DNA of 64,000 nt. Source: Agromyces laixinhei (GTDB lineage: Bacteria > Actinomycetota > Actinomycetes > Actinomycetales > Microbacteriaceae). The position numbers and the translations under genes are program-made. Location: positions 1,922,001 through 1,986,000 of the forward strand of contig NZ_CP040872.1 in the NCBI RefSeq assembly GCF_006337065.1, read 5' to 3'. This document shows, one piece after another, positions 53,271 through 64,000 of this stretch. Within the stretch, counting starts at the first letter, position 1, and each line of letters opens with the position of its first letter. The notes below the pieces were generated by a model, which saw nothing but the letters and a program-made list of their open reading frames with translations, was not told the origin of the DNA and ran no database searches.

Positions 53271-54440
53271 GACCCCGACCGGCACCGGCGAAACCGCCGT
53301 GCTCGTCCTCGAAGACGGACGCCGCTACGAGGGACGCGCATACGGCTCACGCGGCCGTACCCTCGGCGAGGCCGTCTTCGCCACCGGAATGACCGGCTAC
53401 CAGGAGACCCTCACCGACCCGTCGTACGCGGGTCAGATCGTCATGATGACCGCGCCGCACATCGGCATCACGGGCATGAACGACGAAGACATGGAATCGG
53501 CACGCATCTGGGTTGCCGGATTCATCGTGCGCGACCCCTCGCGAGTCGTCTCGAACTTCCGCTCGCTGCGGAGCCTCGACGACGACCTCGCCTCCGCGGG
53601 AGTGGTCGGCATCAGCGGCATCGACACTCGAGCGCTGACGCGCCACCTGCGCTCGGCCGGCGCGATGCGCGCCGGCATCTTCTCAGGCGATGACGCACTG
53701 CTCACCGCCGGCGAGCAGCTCGACCTCGTGCAGGGCGGCGCCGGCATGATCGGCGCGAACCTCTCGGCCGACGTCTCGACGGCCGAGCCCTACACCATCG
53801 ATGCCGAGGGGGAGCGAATCGGCTCCGTCGCGGTGCTCGACCTCGGCGTGAAGACCTCGACCCTCGGCTACCTCGCCGAACGCGGCTTCGACGTGCACGT
53901 CGTGCCGCAGACCATCACGGCCGAGGAGGTGCTGGCACTCGAGCCCGATGCGCTGTTCTTCTCGAACGGGCCGGGCGACCCTGCGGCCTCCGATCGCCAT
54001 GTCGAACTGCTGCGCTCGACGCTCCGCGAAGGGCTGCCGTACTTCGGCATCTGCTTCGGCAACCAGTTGCTCGGCCGCGCGCTCGGCTTCGGCACCTACA
54101 AGCTGCCATTCGGCCACCGCGGCATCAACCAGCCGGTGCTCGACAAGGCCACCGGCCGCGTCGAGATCACGGCGCACAACCACGGCTTCGCCGTGGACGC
54201 CCCGATCGACCGCGTGAGCGACTCGACCGAGGGCTTCGGCCGCGTCGAGGTCAGCCACTACGGCCTCAACGACGACGTGGTCGAGGGACTCAACTGCCTC
54301 GACATCCCCGCGTTCAGCGTGCAGTACCACCCCGAGTCGGCGGCCGGCCCGCACGATGCGAACTACCTCTTCGACCGATTCCGCGACATGGTGATCGCGA
54401 ACACCGGGGCGAACACCGCGACCGAAGGAAGCAACGAGTA

Positions 54441-54441
<1 letters not shown>
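53263..54441 (+). CDS. carA: Carbamoyl-phosphate synthase small (glutaminase) subunit
   Basis: Supplies ammonia from glutamine to CarB. 392 residues: N-terminal domain ([34 protein letters not shown]) and a class I amidotransferase domain with [10 protein letters not shown], the nucleophile in [16 protein letters not shown], and the His-Glu pair in [17 protein letters not shown] 53263 overlaps the PH-like gene; its stop shares a base with carB. Confidence 0.97.
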
Positions 54442-57724
<3,283 letters not shown>

Positions 57725-57728
<4 letters not shown>

Positions 57729-58603
57729 CCGACGCAAGCCTCTTCGGCGACCGGCTCGAGGCCGTCTTCGCCGTCTACGGCAAGCTCTGCGTCGGGATCG
57801 ACCCGCACCCGCCGCTCCTCGACGCGTGGGGCCTCCCCGACTCGGCCGAGGGCGTGCGCGAGTTCGGGCTTCGAGCGGTCGATGCCGCTGCCGGTCGCGT
57901 CGGCATCGTGAAGCCGCAGGTCGCGTTCTTCGAGCGGCACGGCTCTGCGGGCTACGCGGCGCTCGAGCGGGTGCTCGCGGAGGCGCGCGACGGCGGTCTC
58001 ATGGTGATCGCCGACGCGAAGCGCGGTGACATCGGCACGAGCGTCGAAGCATACGGGCAGGCGTGGCTGACGCCGGGATCACCCCTCGAGTCCGACGCCA
58101 TGACGCTGAGCGCGTTCCAGGGACTCGGGTCGATCGCCGGCGTGCTCGAGGCCGCTGAGCGGGTCGGCAAGGGCGTGTTCGTGCTCGCAGCGACGTCGAA
58201 CCCCGAGGCGGCCGCGATCCAGCGTGCCGTGCTGCAACAGTCGAGTCGCGCCGGTGACACCGTCGCGCAGGCGATCACGAGCGGGGTCATCGCGTGGAAT
58301 CAGGGGCGTACGGATGCCGCGAGCCGGCCCCTCGGCTCGGTCGGAGTCGTGCTCGGAGCAACGACCGACCTGCGGAGCTCGGGCATCGAGCTCGACGTCG
58401 ACGGACCACGGCCCGGTCTGCCGGTACTCGCACCGGGATTCGGCCATCAGGGCGCAGAGCTCGGCGATCTCCGTGCGATCTACGGATCGCTCGCGGCGGG
58501 CGTGATCGTGAGCGAGTCGCGATCGATCCTCGGCGCAGGGCCCGGCGCCCTCGCTGAAGCGATCACGCGCCGCGTCGACGAAGTCGGGGTCGCAGGTGTC
58601 TGA
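57725..58603 (+). CDS. pyrF: Orotidine 5'-phosphate decarboxylase (type 2)
   Basis: Last step to UMP. 292 residues, the longer actinobacterial type 2 form: [33 protein letters not shown], the catalytic [14 protein letters not shown] loop, and [11 protein letters not shown] and [18 protein letters not shown] overlaps carB. pyrD, which often precedes it, is missing from this operon. An 8-bp overlap leads into the mIHF-gmk gene. Confidence 0.96.
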
Positions 58604-59528
58604 GCCGTCGACCTCGTCCGAGGCCACCCGATCGTCGCCGCCCGAGGTCGACCGAGTCGCCGCATCGCGTGCGGCCGTCGCGGCACGACGTGCCCGCGCG
58701 ACCGTCAAGTCCGCGATCGCCGCCGGCTCCCGCAGCCCGCTCGACGTGCTGCGAGCGGCGTTCGAATCGCCCGATGGCGTCGAGGGGCGGCTTCGCGTCA
58801 CCGAGTTCATGACGTCGATCCCCGCGATCGGGCAGACGAAGTCGGTGCGCATCATGGGCGAACTCGAGATCTCGCCGTCGAAGCGGCTCGGCGGGCTCGG
58901 CCGGCTCCAGCGCCGCCGGCTCCGCGAGTTCCTCGCCGACTGGGTCGCCGCCCACGGCGGTACGGGCGACCGTCTCGTCGTGCTCGCCGGCCCGACCGCG
59001 GTGGGCAAGGGCACGGTCGCCGAGTACATCCGTCGGAATCATCCCGAGGTGCGGCTCTCGGTCTCGGCGACGACGCGCACACCCCGCCCGGGCGAGGTCG
59101 AGGGGGAGAGCTACTTCTTCGTCGACGACGCCGAGTTCGACCGCATGGTCGAGGCCGGCGAACTCCTGGAATGGGCGACCGTGCACAACGCGTCGCGTTA
59201 CGGCACTCCTCGCAGGGCGGTCGAAGCAGCGATCGCAGCAGGCAACAGCGTGCTGCTCGAGATCGACATCCAGGGCGCCCGGTCGGTGCGGCGCGCCGCA
59301 CCCGAGGCGACGCTCGTCTTCCTGCTGCCGCCCAGTTGGGACGAACTCGTGCGCCGACTCGTCGGCCGCGGCACCGAGAGCCCGTCCGAACAGCAGCGCA
59401 GGCTCGAGACGGCGAGGGTCGAACTGGCCGCCGTCGAGGAGTTCGACCATCAGGTCGTGAACCACGACGTCGCCGAAGCCGCGCAGGAGGTCGTAGACTT
59501 GATGAGATCTCGCAAGGGTCGGCGTTGA
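58596..59528 (+). CDS. gmk: Guanylate kinase with N-terminal mIHF-like domain (fusion)
   Basis: A 310-residue two-domain protein. Residues about 22-112 look like actinobacterial integration host factor (mIHF): ASRAAVAARRARATVKSAIA, then LDVLRAAFESPDGVEGRLRVTEFMTSIPAIGQTKS with a helix-hairpin-helix-like loop and RIMGELEISPSKRLGGLGRLQRRRL. Residues 125-305 are guanylate kinase: P-loop GPTAVGKGTVAEY, TTRTPRPGEVEGESYFFV, WATVHNASRYGTP and LLEIDIQGARSVRRA. In Mycobacterium and Streptomyces mihF and gmk are separate neighbours. GTG 58596 overlaps pyrF, so the long form is the translated one. It converts GMP to GDP and may also bind DNA. Confidence 0.93.
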   Translation: MSEPSTSSEATRSSPPEVDRVAASRAAVAARRARATVKSAIAAGSRSPLDVLRAAFESPDGVEGRLRVTEFMTSIPAIGQTKSVRIMGELEISPSKRLGGLGRLQRRRLREFLADWVAAHGGTGDRLVVLAGPTAVGKGTVAEYIRRNHPEVRLSVSATTRTPRPGEVEGESYFFVDDAEFDRMVEAGELLEWATVHNASRYGTPRRAVEAAIAAGNSVLLEIDIQGARSVRRAAPEATLVFLLPPSWDELVRRLVGRGTESPSEQQRRLETARVELAAVEEFDHQVVNHDVAEAAQEVVDLMRSRKGRR

Positions 59529-59591
59529 GCTGCCCTCGCCACGACTTTCCGCGCACCGCGGTGCGCACCGCACGACCGAAGGAGTCATTCC

Positions 59592-59849
59592 ATGGCTGAG
59601 AAGCTGTCCGGCATCATCGACCCGCCCATCGACGACCTGCTCTCGAGGGTCGACTCGAAGTACCAGCTCGTCATCTTCGCGTCCAAGCGCGCGCGCCAGA
59701 TCAACGACTACTACGCCGACCTGCACGAAGGCAGCCTCTTCGACAACGTCGGACCGCTCGTGGACTCGTCAATCGACGACAAGCCGCTCTCGGTCGCGAT
59801 GCACGAGATCAACGAAGACAAGCTCCGGCTCCGCCCGATCGCCGAGTGA
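59592..59849 (+). CDS. rpoZ: RNA polymerase omega subunit
   Basis: Helps assembly of RNA polymerase around beta-prime. 85 residues: [35 protein letters not shown], the conserved omega core, with a short acidic tail. ATG 59592 with a GAAGGAG site. 64 bp after gmk; 14 bp before coaBC, likely one mRNA. Confidence 0.96.
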   Translation: MAEKLSGIIDPPIDDLLSRVDSKYQLVIFASKRARQINDYYADLHEGSLFDNVGPLVDSSIDDKPLSVAMHEINEDKLRLRPIAE

Positions 59850-59863
59850 TCCGGAGGGGCCGG

Positions 59864-61141
59864 ATGACTCGGCTCAACATCGTCGTCGGCATCACCGGCG
59901 GCATCGCCGCATACAAGGCCGTCGGCGTCGTGCGCGCCCTCGTCCTCGCGGGGCATGACGTGCACGTCGTGCCCACAGAGGGTGCATTGCGGTTCGTCGG
60001 CAGGCCGACCCTCGAGGCGATCTCGCGCAATCCGGTGCACACCGAGCTGTACGAGGGCGTCGCAGAGGTGCGGCACGTCGCGATCGGGCAGGCGGCCGAC
60101 CTGATCGTGATCGCGCCCGCGACCGCGAACTCCATCGCGAAGCTCGCCGCCGGGCTCGCCGACGATCTGCTCGGCAACACCCTGCTCGCGAGCGAGGCAC
60201 CCGTGGTCATCGCACCGGCGATGCACACCGAGATGTGGCGGCACCCCGCCACTCGGGCGAACGTCGAGACGCTCCGCTCGCGCGGCGTCACGATCGTCGG
60301 GCCGGCCGTCGGCCAGCTCACCGGCGCCGACAGCGGCTCCGGCCGCATGGAGGAGCCCGACCTGATCGTGCGTGCCGCGCTCGAACGCGTGCTCGGCGAG
60401 GCATCGAAGCACGAGGCATCCGCCGATCGCGGCGACCTCGCAGGACGTCACGTCGTCGTGAGCGCGGGCGGCACTCGCGAGCCGCTCGACCCGGTGCGCT
60501 TCCTCGGCAACCGCTCGAGCGGCAAGCAGGGCATCGCGATCGCAGAGGCGGCGCGCGAGCGCGGCGCGCACGTCACGCTCATCGCCGCGAACCTCGAGGT
60601 GGCCGAACCCGAGGGCTGCGACATCCGCCGTGTCTCGACCACGCTCGAACTGCAGGCCGCCGTGGCCGAAGCGGCGCAAGGTGCCGACGTCGTCGTGATG
60701 GCTGCCGCCGTCGCCGACTATCGTCCGGCGAGCGTGAGCGAGGCGAAGATCAAGAAGGATCGGAGCGACGACGGCCTGACCCTCGAACTCGTGCGCAATC
60801 CCGACATCCTCGCGGGTCTCGGCAATGCCCCGCACCCCGGCACGCTCCTCGTCGGCTTCGCGGCCGAGACCGAGGCCGACGACGATCGCCTCTTCGAGCT
60901 CGGTCGTGCCAAGCGCGAGGCGAAGGGCGCAGACCTGCTCGTCGTCAACCGCGTGGGCTGGAACGAGGGCTTCGCGAGCGACGAGAACCGCGTCGTCGTG
61001 ATCGGCGACGGCGGCGCCGTCGTCGCACGAGCAGACGGAACGAAACTGTCGGTGGCGCATGACATCCTCGACGTGGTCGTCGCGCAGGCGACGACCGCGG
61101 CGCCTGCCGCGACGACCCCGAAGGAATCCGAAACCGAATGA
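59864..61141 (+). CDS. coaBC: Bifunctional phosphopantothenoylcysteine decarboxylase/phosphopantothenate-cysteine ligase
   Basis: Two consecutive steps of coenzyme A synthesis. 425 residues: N-terminal flavoprotein decarboxylase CoaC ([22 protein letters not shown], the catalytic His in [36 protein letters not shown]) and C-terminal synthetase CoaB ([41 protein letters not shown]). I use ATG 59864, with GGAGG 7 nt upstream, rather than GTG 59846. Coupled by ATGA to metK. Confidence 0.96.
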   Translation: MTRLNIVVGITGGIAAYKAVGVVRALVLAGHDVHVVPTEGALRFVGRPTLEAISRNPVHTELYEGVAEVRHVAIGQAADLIVIAPATANSIAKLAAGLADDLLGNTLLASEAPVVIAPAMHTEMWRHPATRANVETLRSRGVTIVGPAVGQLTGADSGSGRMEEPDLIVRAALERVLGEASKHEASADRGDLAGRHVVVSAGGTREPLDPVRFLGNRSSGKQGIAIAEAARERGAHVTLIAANLEVAEPEGCDIRRVSTTLELQAAVAEAAQGADVVVMAAAVADYRPASVSEAKIKKDRSDDGLTLELVRNPDILAGLGNAPHPGTLLVGFAAETEADDDRLFELGRAKREAKGADLLVVNRVGWNEGFASDENRVVVIGDGGAVVARADGTKLSVAHDILDVVVAQATTAAPAATTPKESETE

Positions 61142-62331
61142 GCGCCCTCCGCCGCTTCACGTCCGAGTCCGTCACCGAGGGGCACCCCGACAAGCTCTGC
61201 GACCAGATCTCCGACTCGATCCTCGACGCGCTGCTTCGCGAAGACCCGAACAGCCGGGTCGCCGTCGAGACGCTCGTGACGACCGGTCTCGTGCACGTCG
61301 CGGGCGAGGTCTCGACGAGCGGGTACGTCGAGATTCCGGCAATCGTGCGAGAGCGGGTCACCTCGATCGGCTACGACTCCTCCGACGCCTGGTTCGACGG
61401 GCGTTCATGCGGCGTCTCGGTGTCGATCGGCGGCCAGTCGCCCGACATCGCACAGGGGGTCGACCACGCCTTCGAAGCCCGCGAACGAGCGAGCCACGAC
61501 GCGCTCGACATGCAGGGTGCCGGCGATCAGGGCATCATGTTCGGCTACGCCACCCGCGAGACCCCCGAACTCATGCCCGTGCCGATCTGGATCGCCCACC
61601 GGCTCGCCGAGCGACTCGCGGCCGTGCGCAAGAGCGGCGAACTCGACTACCTCCGCCCCGACGGAAAGACCCAGGTCACGATCGGCTACGAGGGCCAGGT
61701 GCCGAAGAGCGTCGAGACCGTCGTGCTCTCGACACAGCACACACTCGCGGTGTCGACCGCGCAGCTCCGTGCCGAGGTCGAAGAACTCGTCATCCGGCCA
61801 GTGCTCGAAACGGTCGAACTCGCCCGGCACGACCTCGACGTGCTCATCAACCCCACCGGGCGGTTCGAGATCGGCGGCCCGCAGGGCGACGCCGGCCTCA
61901 CCGGGCGCAAGATCATCATCGACACCTACGGCGGCGCGAGCCGCCACGGCGGCGGCGCCTTCAGCGGAAAGGACCCGTCGAAGGTCGACCGTTCGGCGGC
62001 GTACGCGATGCGCTGGGTCGCGAAGAACGCCGTGGCGGCCGGTCTCGCCGATCGGCTCGAGCTGCAGGTGGCCTACGCCATCGGCAAGGCCGCACCCGTC
62101 GGGCTCTACGTCGAGACCTTCGGCACGGGCCTCCTTCCCGACGAGCAGATCACCGCGGCGATTCGCAAGGTGTTCGACCTGCGGCCCGCTGCGATCATCC
62201 GCGACCTCGACCTGCTGCGCCCGATCTACGCGCAGACCGCGAGCTACGGCCACTTCGGCCGTGAGCTGCCCGACTTCACGTGGGAGCGCCTCGACCGCGT
62301 CGACGACCTCCGCTCCGCCGCCGGGCTCTGA
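61138..62331 (+). CDS. metK: S-adenosylmethionine synthetase
   Basis: Makes SAM from methionine and ATP. 397 residues: [31 protein letters not shown], the P-loop-like [19 protein letters not shown] and ATP-binding [10 protein letters not shown]. Normal length. Its ATG lies within the coaBC stop. priA follows after one base, so coaBC-metK-priA are read together. Confidence 0.98.
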   Translation: MSALRRFTSESVTEGHPDKLCDQISDSILDALLREDPNSRVAVETLVTTGLVHVAGEVSTSGYVEIPAIVRERVTSIGYDSSDAWFDGRSCGVSVSIGGQSPDIAQGVDHAFEARERASHDALDMQGAGDQGIMFGYATRETPELMPVPIWIAHRLAERLAAVRKSGELDYLRPDGKTQVTIGYEGQVPKSVETVVLSTQHTLAVSTAQLRAEVEELVIRPVLETVELARHDLDVLINPTGRFEIGGPQGDAGLTGRKIIIDTYGGASRHGGGAFSGKDPSKVDRSAAYAMRWVAKNAVAAGLADRLELQVAYAIGKAAPVGLYVETFGTGLLPDEQITAAIRKVFDLRPAAIIRDLDLLRPIYAQTASYGHFGRELPDFTWERLDRVDDLRSAAGL

Positions 62332-62332
62332 A

Positions 62333-64000
62333 GTGGCCGGCGGCCCCGTCGCCCGCGTGCTCGTCGATTCGCCCCTTCCGCAACTCGACCAGCTCTTCGA
62401 CTATTCGGTGCCCGAACGACTCCGAGAGGCGGCGGTCGCCGGGGTGCGGGTACGGGTGCCGTTGCGATCCGGCGGTCGCATCGCCAACGGATGGCTCGTC
62501 GAGACGGCATCGTCGAGCGAGTACGAGGGGCGACTGAGCGAACTCGAAGACGTCGTCTCCGAGGTGCCGTTGCTCACCCCCGAGGTGTGGGCGCTCGCGC
62601 GCGCAGCGGCCGATCGGGCGGCCGGCAACGCCGGCGACATCCTTCGTGTGGCGATTCCGAGCCGTTACGTGCGAGCCGAGAAGGCGTGGCGCGCGGCCGA
62701 GCCCGATCCGGGCGAGCTGCCAGAGCCCGCTGCACCGATGCCCGGTTACGAGCGCGGTGCCGTCGAGACGGGCATCGACGCCGGTGAGCGGATGGCGCTG
62801 TCCGCCGATCCGCGGCCGGTGCGCCTCTCGTCGGGGCAGTGGGTGGGCGCCTGGGCCGCGACGCTCGCCGCCGCGGCCGCCCACACCCTCGCGGCAGACC
62901 GCTCGAGCCTCGTCATCGTGCCCGACTACCGCGACCAGGAGCAGCTCCAGGCGGCCCTCGCCGATCGCATCGACGCGCGACGGGTGCTCCGCACCGATGC
63001 CCGGCAGACGGGTGGCGAGCGGTTCCGCGCATTCCTCGACGCGACCGGCGGCGCCGCGCGAGTCGTCATCGGCAATCGATCGACGGTCTACGCACCGGCC
63101 GCACGCCTCGGCCTCATCGCGATGTGGGACGACGGCGACGCACTCCAGAACGAGCAGCTCGCCCCTGGAGTGCATCCGCGAGACGCCGCCCTCATCAGGC
63201 AGGAGCAGTCGGGCGCGGCTCTCCTCTTCCTCGGCCACACCCGCAGCGTCGAGGTCGAACGCCTCGTCGAGATCGGCTGGGTGCGCGAGGTGCCCGCGGT
63301 CAAGCATGTGCGGCCGAGGGTCATCCCGACCGAGCAGCAGATCGCGCCGGAGCCGGGCTCTGCGCGCATCCCGTCGAGCGCCTGGCGCGCCGCGCAGCAG
63401 GCGATTCTCGAGGGACCGGTGCTCGTGCAGGTCGCGCGCCCCGGGCATGCGCCGATGCTCACGTGCGACCGATGCCGCGAGCCGGCGCGATGCACGGCTT
63501 GCGGCGGCGCGCTGGTCGTGCCCCGGAGCGGCGGCGACCCCCGTTGCGTGCTCTGCGGAACGAGCGCGAGCACCTGGCGGTGCCCGGTGTGCGAGGGCGC
63601 GAAGCTGCGCGCCGCGACGGTGGGGGCCAGCCGTACCGCCGAAGAGCTCGGCCGCGCGTTCCCGAAGGCGCGCGTCATCCTCTCCGACGGCGAACGACCG
63701 GTTCAGAGTGTCGGCGCCGAGCCAGCACTCGTCGTCGCGACCCGCGGCGCTGAGCCCATCGCCGACGGCGGCTACCGGGCCGTGCTCCTGCTCGACGGCG
63801 AACGGATGCTGCTGCGCGAGTCGCTTCGCGTCGCCGAAGACTGCCTTCGCTGGTGGGCCAATGCCGCAGCCCTCGCGGCTCCGGGTTCGCCGGTCTCACT
63901 CGTCGGGGTCGCGGGAACGCTTGCGCAAGCGCTCACGTCGTGGCGGCTCCCCGAATGGGCGAGCCGCGAACTCGCGAGTCGCCGGGCGTTGCGGTTCCCG
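62333..64000 (+). CDS. priA: PriA-like primosome protein lacking helicase motifs (3' end outside window)
   Basis: The first 556 codons of a primosomal protein N' homologue; the frame is open to the last base. N-terminal DNA-binding domain: VARVLVDSPLPQLDQLFDYSVPERL. The zinc region is intact: CDRCREPARCTACGG, CVLCGTS and WRCPVCEG (pairs of CxxC). The helicase core is degenerate: where a Walker A would stand one finds only LSSGQWVGAWAATLAAAAAHTLA, and the DEAH box is replaced by MWDDGDA. This is typical of actinobacterial PriA, thought to load replication proteins without unwinding. Start GTG 62333 follows the metK stop by one base; it has no clear ribosome binding site and is probably coupled. 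Confidence 0.92.
   Translation, partial: MAGGPVARVLVDSPLPQLDQLFDYSVPERLREAAVAGVRVRVPLRSGGRIANGWLVETASSSEYEGRLSELEDVVSEVPLLTPEVWALARAAADRAAGNAGDILRVAIPSRYVRAEKAWRAAEPDPGELPEPAAPMPGYERGAVETGIDAGERMALSADPRPVRLSSGQWVGAWAATLAAAAAHTLAADRSSLVIVPDYRDQEQLQAALADRIDARRVLRTDARQTGGERFRAFLDATGGAARVVIGNRSTVYAPAARLGLIAMWDDGDALQNEQLAPGVHPRDAALIRQEQSGAALLFLGHTRSVEVERLVEIGWVREVPAVKHVRPRVIPTEQQIAPEPGSARIPSSAWRAAQQAILEGPVLVQVARPGHAPMLTCDRCREPARCTACGGALVVPRSGGDPRCVLCGTSASTWRCPVCEGAKLRAATVGASRTAEELGRAFPKARVILSDGERPVQSVGAEPALVVATRGAEPIADGGYRAVLLLDGERMLLRESLRVAEDCLRWWANAAALAAPGSPVSLVGVAGTLAQALTSWRLPEWASRELASRRALRFP

Overview
The window is one unbroken block of housekeeping chromosome from a high-GC Gram-positive actinobacterium, most likely a member of the Microbacteriaceae (Agromyces-like). 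The reasons are the very high GC content, frequent GTG starts, many GTGA/ATGA overlaps, actinobacterial families (DUF3000, an mIHF-type N-terminus fused to guanylate kinase, a PriA without helicase motifs, a PyrR leader over the ribosome binding site) and the gene order rarA-rpsD-alaS-ruvX-mltG-aro-efp-nusB-pyr-gmk-rpoZ-coaBC-metK-priA. Genus is an inference. I see no prophage, insertion sequence, CRISPR array or rRNA operon.

Layout. 1-2.0 kb: end of dxs, then a TetR regulator divergent from a DUF2867-like gene, with twin operators between them. 2.0-7.2 kb, minus strand: DUF3000, RNase D-like, fadA and fadB. 7.3-13.5 kb: an alpha/beta hydrolase, a rhodanese/SufE pair, an AFG1/ZapE ATPase, the ammonium transporter amt behind a possible GlnR box, an orphan PemK/MazF-like gene and a glyoxalase-fold protein. 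13.6-14.3 kb: tRNA-Val(CAC) on the minus strand, and tRNA-Gly, tRNA-Cys and tRNA-Val(GAC) on the plus strand. 15.0-21.5 kb: thrS-HIT, then a vitamin B6 locus in which pdxY and a PdxR/MocR regulator diverge from pdxS-pdxT. 21.6-31.7 kb: hemerythrin and DUF1697 genes, then yebC-ruvC-ruvA-ruvB-yajC-secD-secF-rel.

31.6-34.4 kb, minus strand: a membrane-anchored cyclophilin, a DUF349 protein and an AbiEi-antitoxin-like protein, convergent on rel. 34.5-47.0 kb: rarA, rpsD, a 67-aa membrane protein, alaS, ruvX, mltG, the shikimate set aroE-aroC-aroK-aroB-aroQ, then efp-nusB. 47.0-49.8 kb: a small accessory island (glycosyltransferase, DoxX, membrane protein). 49.8-58.6 kb: the UMP operon pyrR-pyrB-pyrC-(PH-like)-carA-carB-pyrF, without pyrD. 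58.6-64 kb: mIHF-gmk fusion, rpoZ, coaBC, metK and the start of priA, cut by the window edge.

The longest stretch without a gene is about 270 nt (13740-14008); it carries the tRNA promoters and nothing else I recognise. The most interesting points are the pdxR reading frame that lacks any usual start codon over its DNA-binding domain, the twin TetR operators, a repeated DNA word (CGGATGCCG) that appears to override codon choice, and a recurrent TANNNT-N6/7-start arrangement suggesting leaderless mRNAs.
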